Part shown: piece after piece, positions 50,913 through 59,287 of the stretch | How positions within the stretch are numbered: position 1 is the first letter of the stretch | How the letters are laid out: each line of letters opens with the position of its first letter | Assembly (NCBI GenBank): GCA_964532005.1 | Contig: CAZHER010000002.1 | Coordinates: 1-64,000 of the forward strand | Direction: 5' to 3' | DNA length: 64,000 nucleotides | DNA from: CAYQEU01 sp964532005 | Lineage (GTDB): Bacteria > Patescibacteriota > Doudnabacteria > UBA920 | Notes under the pieces: generated by a model | Databases searched by the model: none | Seen by the model: only the letters and a program-made list of their open reading frames with translations | What the model was told of the DNA's origin: nothing | Made by a program: the position numbers and the translations under genes

Positions 50913-51386
50913 ATGAATCCAAATATACTGTTTTTTACAACAATTGGTGCGGCTGCAGTGTCTGCCGGACTGGCAGTATATGCGATCATTTGGGTCAAGC
51001 GGTTGCACGATCTAAGAACTGAGTTTTCTTACGAAAACCAAGCGGAGAACTTGGAGGAGATAATCAATCGACTTGTAAAAAAAATAAAATCGCTGGAACA
51101 AAATAACTTGCGCCACAATCAGGAGCTGCAAAGCTTGGACGAGAACCTTGGCCTGGCAGTTCAAAAAATTGGAGTTCACCGATTTAACGCATTGGCCGAT
51201 GAAGGTGGAAGCCTTAGCTTCACAGTTGCATTGTTGAACCGGAACAACACCGGACTTGTAATAACAAGCATGCACGGCAGGCAACATAACCGTGTGTACA
51301 GCAAACCGGTAGAAAATGGTGGCAGCAGTTTTCAATTGAGCGAAGAAGAACAAAAAGCAATAAAAAACGCAAATCTTATCCAGTAG
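50913..51386 (+). CDS. DUF4446 family membrane-anchored protein
   Basis: 157 aa: N-terminal membrane helix (FTTIGAAAVSAGLAVYAIIW), a coiled coil, then the DUF4446 C-terminal core (VGVHRF-like IGVHRFNALADEGGSLSFTVALLNRNNTGLVITS). Function unknown; in Firmicutes it is often near chromosome-segregation or cytoskeletal genes. Here bactofilin follows 24 nt later. Confidence 0.88.
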   Translation: MNPNILFFTTIGAAAVSAGLAVYAIIWVKRLHDLRTEFSYENQAENLEEIINRLVKKIKSLEQNNLRHNQELQSLDENLGLAVQKIGVHRFNALADEGGSLSFTVALLNRNNTGLVITSMHGRQHNRVYSKPVENGGSSFQLSEEEQKAIKNANLIQ

Positions 51387-51409
51387 TAAATTTTAAGAAA
51401 GGAAACAAT

Positions 51410-51802
51410 ATGGAACAAAATATAGAAGATATAAATACACCGGCTGAAACTGTTGTCGGCCCTTCAGTAAAAATCCAAGGGGATTTAAATTCCGAAGGTA
51501 ATATTCGTATTCAAGGACAGGTTACTGGAACAGTAAACACCAGTCAGAGCGTGCATGTAAGCGAAGGTGCCAAAATCAGTGCCAATGTAGTGGCAGGTAA
51601 CGCAGTAATTGCAGGGGACGTTGAAGGAAATATGAAAATTTCTGGCAATTTGGTTTTGCAATCTACTGCAAAAGTACATGGCGACATTAGCTGTTCAATA
51701 TTGAGAGTGGAAGATGGTGCTATCTACACAGGAAAGTGCAACATGGGCGGAGGCTCAACCAAAAGCAAGGTGGCTGCACCAGAACCGGAACCTGAAAAAT
51801 AA
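51410..51802 (+). CDS. bactofilin (polymer-forming cytoskeletal protein)
   Basis: 130 aa of short beta-helix turns with bactofilin core ETVVGPSVKIQGDLNSEGNIRIQGQVTG and VHVSEGAKISANVVAGNAVIAGDVEGNMKISG. Forms nucleotide-independent filaments, often linked to cell shape and wall synthesis. A clear ribosome-binding site (AAGGAAA) precedes the ATG. No M23 peptidase gene is adjacent, which is a common partner. Confidence 0.92.
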   Translation: MEQNIEDINTPAETVVGPSVKIQGDLNSEGNIRIQGQVTGTVNTSQSVHVSEGAKISANVVAGNAVIAGDVEGNMKISGNLVLQSTAKVHGDISCSILRVEDGAIYTGKCNMGGGSTKSKVAAPEPEPEK

Positions 51803-51815
51803 ATAGCCTCCACAT

Positions 51816-52685
51816 TTGAGCTCGGCCGGCATTGGCTATTTTATGTATTACTACATTTTAGATCCGCAGAATATAGGAGAAAAAGCTTTTGAAGAACGCC
51901 AGATTGCCTTGCAAGGGTATCTGGCGGAGTTCAAAATAAACGGTGAAATGGGCCGCGTGACTCCGCTTCGTTCAATTCAAAGTTTGGTGGAAACCGCGAG
52001 CGAGCGGGGAGTGAAAACATTGGTAGCGTGCGGTACAGACGAAACTTTTAACCTAATGCTGTCATATCTGCAAGGCCGGGATTTTACAATTGGATTCATC
52101 CCTCTTACCGACAATTCGTACTTGGCAAAAATTTTAGGTTTAAAAAATTTATATAATTCGGTCAAAACTTTAGCTGCTCGCAGAGTGGTTAAAATTGACT
52201 TGGCTACAGTTGCCAAAAGTTATTTTGTATCATATTTAGAATTCGGAATTGCGAGCTCTAAAATTAAGGACTTGAGTTGGTGGAGCAGTATTAAAGCGCT
52301 ATCTGTACCAGCGCAAGAAATTTCGGTACGCATAGACAACTCCTATACTATGAACCTAAACTGCTTGGGAGGAATTATTGCCAACACACGGTCTACCAGC
52401 TCGGAGTCAGAAGCAATTGCAAACCCTACCGATGGTTTCTTAGACCTGTTGGTTGTAGAAAAACTTAGCAAATTACAAATTGTTCGCTATAAAGAAGCTA
52501 TCCTGCAAGGTCAATTAGAAAAAATCCCTGGTACCAGCGTCATCAAATGCCGTAAGTTGGAGTTCTTAGAGCCTGAAGGGTTTCCGCTTACCATATCTGG
52601 AAGGGTTCTAACCAAACTTCCTGCAACTGTTGAAATTATTCCTAAACGTCTCAAGGTCATTGTAGGAAAAGGCAGGACATTTTAA
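51816..52685 (+). CDS. diacylglycerol/lipid kinase-like protein
   Basis: 289 aa of the DAGK_cat/YegS type: VACGTDETFNLMLSYLQGRDFTIGFIPL matches the kinase GGDGTxNEVxNGL-LGIIPxGTGNDFA region but the glycine pattern is altered (ACGTDETF in place of GGDGTxNE). The C-terminal half keeps the expected beta sandwich. Likely start TTG 51816, or ATG 51843; no SD. Degeneration suggests altered activity or substrate. Confidence 0.75.
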   Translation: MSSAGIGYFMYYYILDPQNIGEKAFEERQIALQGYLAEFKINGEMGRVTPLRSIQSLVETASERGVKTLVACGTDETFNLMLSYLQGRDFTIGFIPLTDNSYLAKILGLKNLYNSVKTLAARRVVKIDLATVAKSYFVSYLEFGIASSKIKDLSWWSSIKALSVPAQEISVRIDNSYTMNLNCLGGIIANTRSTSSESEAIANPTDGFLDLLVVEKLSKLQIVRYKEAILQGQLEKIPGTSVIKCRKLEFLEPEGFPLTISGRVLTKLPATVEIIPKRLKVIVGKGRTF

Positions 52686-52720
52686 TAAGGCAACAACGCT
52701 GGAGTCCGTGCGTGAAACAC

Positions 52721-52749
52721 TTGATTTTATTGATAATTTCCAGTATAAT
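52721..52749 (+). promoter_or_regulatory. infB: leaderless promoter of infB
   Basis: -35 TTGATT (52721-52726), 17-nt spacer, -10 TATAAT (52744-52749), ATG 9 nt later at 52759. This also argues against the longer in-frame start at 52708. Confidence 0.8.
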
Positions 52750-52758
52750 CAAACAGTT

Positions 52759-54699
52759 ATGAATTTATCCAGCCTTTCTTCACAGCTGAATATTTCAATT
52801 CAAGAACTTCGCCAAAAAGCTTCGGCGAAGGGTTTTGTTATTTCCCCGCGCGCCAATAAGATAGACAATCATCTGGCAAAGCAAATATTGACCAGTCTGA
52901 ATGAGACGGAAAAGCCGGTAGAAAAAATACCAAAAGAACCAAAAAAAGTTGCATTGCCGGCATATATAAAAGTCAGAGACTTTGCTGCTTTGCTAGAATT
53001 ACCAGTTGTTGACGTTATCAAAGTTTTGATAAAAAACGGGGTGATGGCAACTATTAATGAAGAAGTTGACTTTGAAACGGCAACTATTATTGCCCAAGAT
53101 TTAGGGTTTGAGGTTGAAAGTGAACAAAGCGCTGAAGTTGAGCAGTATGGCCTGGCATTTTTGCAGAATACTTTGTCCGAAGAAAAAAAAGAAAATTTAG
53201 TAAAGCGTCCACCAATTGTTGCTGTTATGGGCCATGTTGACCACGGCAAAACTACTTTGCTTGATGCTATCCGCCAGACAGATGTTGTGGCAGGGGAATC
53301 AGGCGGAATCACTCAGCATATTGGAGCTTACCGCGTTAAGAAGAACGACCAAAGTATAACCTTCTTAGATACTCCCGGCCACGAAGCTTTCGTTGAAATG
53401 CGTGCCCGCGGGGCCAATGTTACTGACTTGATTGTTTTAGTAGTTGCTGCCGATGACAGCGTGCGTCCCCAAACAATTGAAGTTATTAACCGAGCTAAGT
53501 TTACCAACACTCCGCTTATTGTTGCAATCAACAAAATAGACAAAGAGAACGCCAATATTATGAAAGTTAAACAAGAGTTGGCAGAAAACGGAATTCTCAC
53601 AGAAGAATGGGGGGGTAAAACAATTGCTGTGGAAGTATCGGCAAAAAAGAATACTGGGATCGACCAATTGTTAGAAATGATTTTACTTCAAGCTGAGGTG
53701 GAAGATTTCAAAGCAAACCCAAATGGAAAAGTGCTGGGCACAGTTATTGAGTCTCACACCTTATTGGGTAAAGGTTCTGTAGCAACAATTATTGTACAAA
53801 ACGGCACATTGAAAGTCGGGGATATTATTGTTGCTGGTGCCGCTCACGGACGTATAAAAACTTTGGAAGACGAGCATGGTAAAAAACTAAAAGCAGCTAC
53901 CCCTTCTATGCCGGTACAAATCTCCGGATTCTCTGAACTTCCCGAAGTGGGAGATATTTTGCAAACTACCGAAACTCTAGAAGAAGCTCGGGAAATTGCT
54001 TTGCAAGTACAAAAGAAAAACCGCAGTCACCGCTTGGCAAACCGTCCCACACTACAAGGAGATTCTGAAAATAAAACTTTGAACTTAATTTTAAAAGCAG
54101 ATGTTGCCGGCTCTTTGGAAGCCATCAAGCAGTCTTTTGACAAGCTCAAAAACGACGAAGTTACAATAAACATCCTCAGCGAAGGCGTAGGTGAAGTAAA
54201 TGAGACGGACATACTGCAAGCAGAAACTTCCAAAGCAACAGTAGTTGCATTCCGAGTTAAAACAAACCCGAAAGCAATAAACTTAGCAAAGCAGAAAAAA
54301 GTTGCCATAGACAGCTACGAAGTTATTTATGAGCTGTTGGAAGACGTTACCAGTGCAGTCATAAAAATGTTTACTCCTGAAATGGAAAAAGTCAGCTTTG
54401 GAAGAGGAACTATTTTGGGAATTTTTAGAACTGAAAAAGGCCAAATGATTATCGGCGGAAAAGTTAACGAAGGTGAAATTCGCAAAAGCAAACCAATTGC
54501 CATTATCCGAAAAGACAACGAAGGCAATGAATATGAAGCTGGTAGGGGAGAAATACTGGACCTCCAACAAAATAAAGTAGCAACCAAAGAAGTTGGAAAG
54601 GGTAATGAATTTGGGATGAAAGTTAAATCACAAACCAAAATACAGGAAGGTGATACCATTGAAAGCTTTGAAGAAAGCTTAAAACTAAAAACTTTATAA
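52759..54699 (+). CDS. infB: translation initiation factor IF-2
   Basis: 646 aa. Short IF2_N (MNLSSLSSQLNISIQELRQKASAKGF and KVRDFAALLELPVVDVIKVLIKNGVM), GTPase with G1 GHVDHGKT, G3 DTPGH, G4 NKID, then domains II-IV ending around KVNEGEIRKSKPIAII. Brings initiator tRNA to the 30S; on leaderless mRNAs IF-2 on 70S ribosomes is especially relevant. Downstream 5'→3' order is infB, a small membrane gene, rbfA, DHH, in part the common infB-rbfA cluster. Confidence 0.97.
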   Translation: MNLSSLSSQLNISIQELRQKASAKGFVISPRANKIDNHLAKQILTSLNETEKPVEKIPKEPKKVALPAYIKVRDFAALLELPVVDVIKVLIKNGVMATINEEVDFETATIIAQDLGFEVESEQSAEVEQYGLAFLQNTLSEEKKENLVKRPPIVAVMGHVDHGKTTLLDAIRQTDVVAGESGGITQHIGAYRVKKNDQSITFLDTPGHEAFVEMRARGANVTDLIVLVVAADDSVRPQTIEVINRAKFTNTPLIVAINKIDKENANIMKVKQELAENGILTEEWGGKTIAVEVSAKKNTGIDQLLEMILLQAEVEDFKANPNGKVLGTVIESHTLLGKGSVATIIVQNGTLKVGDIIVAGAAHGRIKTLEDEHGKKLKAATPSMPVQISGFSELPEVGDILQTTETLEEAREIALQVQKKNRSHRLANRPTLQGDSENKTLNLILKADVAGSLEAIKQSFDKLKNDEVTINILSEGVGEVNETDILQAETSKATVVAFRVKTNPKAINLAKQKKVAIDSYEVIYELLEDVTSAVIKMFTPEMEKVSFGRGTILGIFRTEKGQMIIGGKVNEGEIRKSKPIAIIRKDNEGNEYEAGRGEILDLQQNKVATKEVGKGNEFGMKVKSQTKIQEGDTIESFEESLKLKTL

Positions 54700-54709
54700 A
54701 ATAGTACTG

Positions 54710-54745
54710 AAAAGCCCCGCATAATAACAGCGGGGTTTTGTTTTA
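54710..54745 (+). terminator. terminator after infB
   Basis: A stem AAAAGCCCCGC/GCGGGGTTTT with a 9-nt loop and GTTTTA following, 11 nt after infB. Confidence 0.9.
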
Positions 54746-54764
54746 CTGTGTTCAAGGCACGGTA

Positions 54765-54793
54765 TTGACTCGGTACGCAAAATTAACTAAACT
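54765..54793 (+). promoter_or_regulatory. promoter of the 99-aa membrane protein gene
   Basis: -35 TTGACT (54765-54770), 17-nt spacer, -10 TAAACT (54788-54793). Leader of ~70 nt contains an 8-bp hairpin (54826-54844). Confidence 0.65.
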
Positions 54794-54825
54794 ACTATAT
54801 TCTCTTTGCGATAGCGCATTGAGAG

Positions 54826-54844
54826 CAAAATGTCTCACATTTTG
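54826..54844 (+). promoter_or_regulatory. leader hairpin upstream of the 99-aa gene
   Basis: Perfect inverted repeat CAAAATGT-CTC-ACATTTTG 27 nt before the ATG. No T run, so it is not a terminator; a binding site or mRNA stability element is possible. Confidence 0.5.
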
Positions 54845-54870
54845 TAACCAACAACTAGGAGTAGGGAACA

Positions 54871-55170
54871 ATGTTGATAGTAAAACTCTTGTTAATTGCA
54901 ATTTTCGCAGCAACCGGGATCACCGCCGGGATCACCGCAAAGGTCGAAAGACCTATACTGAACGGTTTCATGACAATTGTGCTAGCTTTCGGGGCATGGG
55001 CGATATATAAAAACTCGCAAGCTTCGGTTTCCAAAGCCGACCTGGAAGCAATTCAATTTTCGATGGCCGGGCTGTACTGCTGTTCGGCAACACTCACCAC
55101 GTTTCTGACGACCAGACTTGTAAAAAAACTTTTTTTTCAAAAAGAAGACACGATCCGGATCATTGAGTAA
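54871..55170 (+). CDS. hypothetical small membrane protein with strong RBS
   Basis: 99 aa, two or three hydrophobic segments (LLLIAIFAATGITAGITA, LNGFMTIVLAFGAWAIY, SMAGLYCCSATLTTFLTT). No family recognised. AGGAG 10 nt before the ATG is a strong ribosome-binding site, unlike most neighbours. It has its own promoter, leader hairpin and terminator, and a duplicated CGGGATCACCGC motif. Composition is richer in G+C than flanking genes, so horizontal gain is possible. Confidence 0.72.
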   Translation: MLIVKLLLIAIFAATGITAGITAKVERPILNGFMTIVLAFGAWAIYKNSQASVSKADLEAIQFSMAGLYCCSATLTTFLTTRLVKKLFFQKEDTIRIIE

Positions 55171-55195
55171 CGTGCCACTTGCGCGAATACATTGT

Positions 55196-55236
55196 AAGCT
55201 GGTTGCGACCTCACAGTTGCAGCCGGCTTTTTTTTA
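55196..55236 (+). terminator. terminator after the 99-aa gene
   Basis: An 11-bp stem AAGCTGGTTGC/GCAGCCGGCTT (two G.T pairs) with a 12-nt loop and eight T. Confidence 0.9.
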
Positions 55237-55295
55237 CTCTTGATTAATCTGATGATTTTCGATATACTTACAGGTATTTTTGATACAATATATTT

Positions 55296-55682
55296 ATGAA
55301 CAGCTCCCGGCAAAGACCAACACATAGAATAGAAAAAGTTAACGCTCTCCTCCAACAAATTGTGGGAGAGATTATTCATCCTTATTTGGAGAACACCGAC
55401 GCCCTTGTAACTGTCAGTCGAGCAGAAGCCAGTCATGATTTGAAATGGGCCAAGATTTGGATTTCCATTGTTGGAGGAAAAGACGAACGAAACAACGACA
55501 GCCAAATTCTGCAAACTTTACAAAAAAACCTTTACGACATCCAAGGCGAAGTTAATCGTAGATTGGAAATGAAAATCGTTCCGCGCATCCAGTTATTTTT
55601 GGACACGGCCCCTCGCTACGCCCAACATATTAACGAACTCTTGGAAAGAATACACGAAGAAAATTCTGACAAAGATGAATAA
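55296..55682 (+). CDS. rbfA: ribosome-binding factor A
   Basis: 30S maturation factor, KH-like fold; 128 aa. RIEKVNALLQQIVGEIIHPYL at the start and LVTVSRAEASHDLKWAKIWISIV then RLEMKIVPRIQLFLDTAPRYAQHINELL are typical. -10 TACAAT lies 6 nt before the ATG. Overlaps the DHH gene by 8 nt, as in the widespread rbfA-nrnA coupling. Confidence 0.95.
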   Translation: MNSSRQRPTHRIEKVNALLQQIVGEIIHPYLENTDALVTVSRAEASHDLKWAKIWISIVGGKDERNNDSQILQTLQKNLYDIQGEVNRRLEMKIVPRIQLFLDTAPRYAQHINELLERIHEENSDKDE

Positions 55683-56634
55683 TACCGAAAGCTTTGAAGC
55701 GGCCAAGAACTTAATCGATCGCTCCAATAAAATTCTTTTGACAACTCATGAACGAACTGACGGGGATGATCTTGGTTCGGTTTTAGCCATAGCAGATTAT
55801 CTACTTGCTCAAAAGAAGCATATTGCCATTGCAGTAGTTGGTGGGGTTCCGGAACAATTACGATATTTGCCAAATAGTAGCCTTGTAAAAGAAAACATAA
55901 CCAATAAAGATTTTGACCTTATTATCATTTCCGGTTGTTCAAAAATAGAGCGCTGCGGTAACCCCAGGATCATCAACATGAATGCCCCGATTTTGAATCT
56001 GGACCACCATCCAGATAACTCTAACTACGGCACAGTAAATGTTGTTGACCATTCAAAATCAGCGGTTGCCGAACTAGTATACGATTTCTTCCGCTACTGC
56101 AATTGGCCGATAGGGCATAAGGCGGCAACTTGCATGCTGACAGGAATTTTCACCGATACCGGTTCATTCATGCACAGCAACACCCAAGACACTACACTTA
56201 AAGCTGCTGCTTCCCTAATGGATAAAGGAGCCAGAGTGAGTACGGTTGCCAAATATAACTACAAAGGCAAGGGGGTTGCTGCGCTTAAAGCCTGGGGTAA
56301 AGCTCTGGAAAATGCTTACTACGATGCAAAAAACAAAGTTATTATTTCCGTGGTTAGCCAGGAAGAACTGGACGAACTTGGCAATCCTCCTATGGAATAC
56401 TTTGAAGGACTGGTTGAGACGTTAAATAAAGTTCCGGAAGCCAAATATGCAATGTTTCTGAAGCAAGATGGAAATGTTGTAAAAGGAAGCTTAAGAAGCG
56501 ACCCTCATAAGGGAATCGATGTTAAAGAAATAGCCCATAAGTTTGGTGGTGGCGGTCACAAATGGGCTTCAGGATTTTCTGTAATGGGCAGATTGGTCAA
56601 GAACCAAAAAAATAAATGGGAAGTTGTGCGATAA
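55675..56634 (+). CDS. DHH/DHHA1 phosphoesterase (NrnA-like)
   Basis: 319 aa. DHH domain motifs TTHERTDGDDLGS and LDHHPDN, TGIFTDTGSFMHSNT, and the C-terminal DHHA1 GGGHKWASGF. NrnA-type enzymes degrade nanoRNAs and pAp, or c-di-AMP/pApA. Start overlaps the end of rbfA. The first motif is HERTDGDD instead of the usual HxxPDGDA, a modest variation. Confidence 0.92.
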   Translation: MNNTESFEAAKNLIDRSNKILLTTHERTDGDDLGSVLAIADYLLAQKKHIAIAVVGGVPEQLRYLPNSSLVKENITNKDFDLIIISGCSKIERCGNPRIINMNAPILNLDHHPDNSNYGTVNVVDHSKSAVAELVYDFFRYCNWPIGHKAATCMLTGIFTDTGSFMHSNTQDTTLKAAASLMDKGARVSTVAKYNYKGKGVAALKAWGKALENAYYDAKNKVIISVVSQEELDELGNPPMEYFEGLVETLNKVPEAKYAMFLKQDGNVVKGSLRSDPHKGIDVKEIAHKFGGGGHKWASGFSVMGRLVKNQKNKWEVVR

Positions 56635-56635
56635 A

Positions 56636-57205
56636 TTAGTTCCGCAAACTTTTCATTGCTGCTGCTGTCTGAGCCAAAGATTGAATTAGCTTGTCGACCT
56701 GTTTTTCATAAAACGGGTCTTTTAAATTTCCATCATTACCGATAATATCTTGAACCTTGCGGAACATTACTGTTTCCTTAATATCATACATGCCGAAGCC
56801 ACCACATAAAGCCCGGAGCTGTTCGATTGCTCTGGCACCGCCGACAAGACCATCGGAAACACCAACCAGCCCTACCGGCTTGTACAAAAATTCTCCATAC
56901 AACCAATCCAATCCATTTTTCATTACGGCGCTGTAACCATGGTTGTATTCTGGCGCTACCAGTATAAAAGCATCGGCACTGCCTGCAACCTTGCTCCATT
57001 GTTTAACTTCATCATACGGATAATCTCCATTCAAATCTCCGGGCGGGATTGGAGTGTCAACAAATGGTAAAGGTGTTTTAGTAAAATCTACCAAAGCAGG
57101 TTTATTTCCAGAAACAGTTACACGTTCTGATATATAGTTAGCAGCATTTATACTGCGCCGATCTTGTCGGACTGATCCGCAAACCACTGCAATAGATAAG
57201 CTCAT
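56636..57205 (-). CDS. NAD(P)H-dependent FMN reductase family protein
   Basis: 189-aa flavodoxin-like oxidoreductase. GSVRQDRRSINAANYI (FMN phosphate loop) near the N terminus, LVAPEYNHGYSAVMKNGLDWLYGEF and VGVSDGLVGGARA match the family. Converges with the DHH gene (stops 2 nt apart, no terminator between) and is divergent from the ECF-like operon ~100 nt away. Physiological acceptor unknown. Confidence 0.9.
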   Translation of the reverse strand: MSLSIAVVCGSVRQDRRSINAANYISERVTVSGNKPALVDFTKTPLPFVDTPIPPGDLNGDYPYDEVKQWSKVAGSADAFILVAPEYNHGYSAVMKNGLDWLYGEFLYKPVGLVGVSDGLVGGARAIEQLRALCGGFGMYDIKETVMFRKVQDIIGNDGNLKDPFYEKQVDKLIQSLAQTAAAMKSLRN

Positions 57206-57307
57206 AAATTTGTTGATTAATGTATTTTGAGTATATAACCCTGGGTTGCTAAAAACAATAGTTCCGAGGTATTATGATGTTAACTTAATTAATCTAACAA
57301 AAAATAC

Positions 57308-57982
57308 ATGATGAAATTCAGCAAAAAATCTTGGTGGTTCCTCGGTCTATTTATAGTAATTGGATTTATTGCCTTACAAATCCCAACTACCCAGCTAGTC
57401 GGCTCTGGGGCAAAATTTACTTTATTTGATGCTTTTGCTCCTATAGCCGGAGGGTTCCTAGGTAGTATTCCTGGAGCAATTTCTGTCTTAATTATGCAGA
57501 TTTTAAATCTTGCATGGCATGGTTTCAATATTCCTGACGCTGGCACAGTTATTCGTCTGTTCCCGGTAATGTTTGCTGCTATCTACTTTGGCAGCCACAC
57601 CCGCCTGAACATTATAGTGCCAATACTGGCAATGATTGCTTTTGTTGCCAACCCTATTGGCCGCGAAGTCTGGTATTTCTCTTTATTCTGGCTTATTCCC
57701 GTTGCGGCATACTTTTTCCAAGATAAATCTTTGATTGTCAAAAGCCTGGGCGCAACTTTTGCCGCCCATTCCGTTGGCGGCGCCCTTTGGATTTGGGCTT
57801 TTTCTCTTCCAAAAACTGTATGGATTAGTTTGATTCCAATTGTTGCCATGGAACGTTTAATCTTTGCTTTGGGAATTGCCGCATCTTACCTTGTTGCAAA
57901 CAATGTTCTTAACTGGATCAATTCAAAAAATTATTTTTCTTATAAATTTCCGGTTAATGAACGCTATGTATGGAATTCATAA
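57308..57982 (+). CDS. ECF-transporter S-component-like membrane protein
   Basis: 224 aa with about six membrane helices. TLFDAFAPIAGGFLGSIPGAISVLIMQ resembles the conserved N-terminal helices of vitamin-specific ECF S components, which dock on a shared energising module (absent here). It overlaps the COG1478 ligase gene by 13 nt. A folate or other pterin/flavin substrate is inferred from neighbours only. Confidence 0.7.
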   Translation: MMKFSKKSWWFLGLFIVIGFIALQIPTTQLVGSGAKFTLFDAFAPIAGGFLGSIPGAISVLIMQILNLAWHGFNIPDAGTVIRLFPVMFAAIYFGSHTRLNIIVPILAMIAFVANPIGREVWYFSLFWLIPVAAYFFQDKSLIVKSLGATFAAHSVGGALWIWAFSLPKTVWISLIPIVAMERLIFALGIAASYLVANNVLNWINSKNYFSYKFPVNERYVWNS

Positions 57983-58710
57983 AAGTTCGGACTAGAAAAT
58001 TCCTAACTCCAAAAGACAATTTTTACGATCTTTTGGAAAAACATTTGCCGCCACTTAAAAATGGGGATGTGCTTTTAATTACTTCGAAAGTCTTAGCTAT
58101 TCACCAAGGACGCACAGTTAAAATTGACGAGAACGACCTCAAACAACGGGATCGGTTGGCCAAAGCAGAAGCAGATAGGTTCATTCCTCGAGAAAAAGTG
58201 CCGCATAACTTTATGCTGACCATCAATGAATACACTTTAATCGCTTCCGCTGGAATAGACAAAAGCAACGGCAACGGATATTTTGTCCTTTGGCCCAAAA
58301 ATACCAACGCGCTTCTAAAAGAAATTGTAACTCACCTCAAAAAGAAATATAAACTTAGCAAACTTGCTGCTATTGCAACTGACAGTCATCTCTTGCCTTT
58401 GCGTGCTGGAGTTATTGGCGTGTCTATGGGTTTCTATGGCATGGAACCAATCCGAGACATGCGCGGTACCAAAGATATTTTCGGTCGCAAGCTGCGCGTA
58501 ACGCGCATTAATATTGTCGACGCCCTTGCCTCAATGGGAGTACTCCTAATGGGGGAAGGCAAAGAGCAAACCCCGATACTAATTATTCGAGACGCTGAAA
58601 TGATTAAATTTACCAATAAGAATACTTATCGCAAATTAATCATCACCCCTGAACAAGACATATACAGCCCTTTGCTAAAAGTTTTTAAAAAAACTAAAAA
58701 TGGCCGATAA
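57970..58710 (+). CDS. CofE/COG1478 gamma-glutamyl ligase family protein
   Basis: 246 aa. Pattern NGDVLLITSKVLAIHQGRTV, IASAGIDKSNGNGYFVLWP, AIATDSHLLPLRAGVIGVSMG matches F420-0:gamma-glutamyl ligase. F420 synthesis is unlikely in such a reduced genome; in Chlamydia a COG1478 protein replaces folylpolyglutamate synthase (FolC). The overlapping downstream reductase and upstream ECF-like gene fit that folate role. Assignment is inference. Confidence 0.85.
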   Translation: MEFIKVRTRKFLTPKDNFYDLLEKHLPPLKNGDVLLITSKVLAIHQGRTVKIDENDLKQRDRLAKAEADRFIPREKVPHNFMLTINEYTLIASAGIDKSNGNGYFVLWPKNTNALLKEIVTHLKKKYKLSKLAAIATDSHLLPLRAGVIGVSMGFYGMEPIRDMRGTKDIFGRKLRVTRINIVDALASMGVLLMGEGKEQTPILIIRDAEMIKFTNKNTYRKLIITPEQDIYSPLLKVFKKTKNGR

Positions 58711-59239
58711 GACAGTTAAGCCCAATTTTTATGCTATCGCCGCTGTTACAATAGACGGCAAAATAGGCAAACATCCGAGCCATTTCAGCAACTGGACCAG
58801 CATTGAAGATAAAAAATTTCTCCGAGACAAGCTGGACCGTTCAGATGTAATTATAGTAGGCAACAACACTTACCAGACAGCGAGAAATCGTTTATCCAAG
58901 CGTAATTGTATTGTTTTAACTAGCAAAGTTAAAAGTGCCAGCGCCGAAAATGGTAACTTAGTTTTTCTCAATCCTGCTAAAAATAATCTTAAAAAATTCA
59001 TACAAAACTTGGGCTATGTGAACATAGCCGTCCTTGGCGGTGCCCAGACCTACCAACTCTGCTTAGAAAAGGGGATGCTAGATGATTTATATTTAACCAT
59101 TGAACCAATAACTTTCGGTAGTGGTATAAACTTGTTTCACGCCAACCTTCCACGTCCAAAAAAATGGACACTTGTGTCGTTAAAAAAACTGAACCGAAAA
59201 GGCAGTTTGCTATTGCACTACTCGTCATCAAGAGTATGA
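58700..59239 (+). CDS. RibD C-terminal/DHFR-fold reductase
   Basis: 179 aa, DHFR-like fold: FYAIAAVTIDGKIGKHPSHFSNWTSIEDKKFLRDKLDRSDVIIVGNNTYQTA, then IAVLGGAQTYQLCLEKGMLDDLYLTIEPITFG. Looks like RibD_C reductases that use NADPH; it may serve as dihydrofolate reductase. It overlaps the ligase gene by 11 nt, third of a coupled operon. Confidence 0.85.
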   Translation: MADKTVKPNFYAIAAVTIDGKIGKHPSHFSNWTSIEDKKFLRDKLDRSDVIIVGNNTYQTARNRLSKRNCIVLTSKVKSASAENGNLVFLNPAKNNLKKFIQNLGYVNIAVLGGAQTYQLCLEKGMLDDLYLTIEPITFGSGINLFHANLPRPKKWTLVSLKKLNRKGSLLLHYSSSRV

Positions 59240-59244
59240 TAATT

Positions 59245-59287
59245 ATGGAGGTGAATGCTTCCATAAATCCTGCATTGGAGGAATGCA
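59245..59287 (+). promoter_or_regulatory. leader with two hairpins bearing Shine-Dalgarno sequences
   Basis: Hairpin 1 (59245-59264): ATGGAGG/CTTCCAT with a 6-nt loop, GGAGG in the 5' arm. Hairpin 2 (59271-59287): TGCATT/AATGCA with GGAGG exactly as the loop, ending at the base before ATG 59288. Presenting the ribosome-binding site in a loop suggests translational control. Confidence 0.6.

Noticed and set aside
54738..55010. 90-aa plus ORF overlapping the 99-aa membrane gene
   Set aside because: Out of frame with the strong AGGAG-ATG and starts at the infB terminator; no recognisable product.
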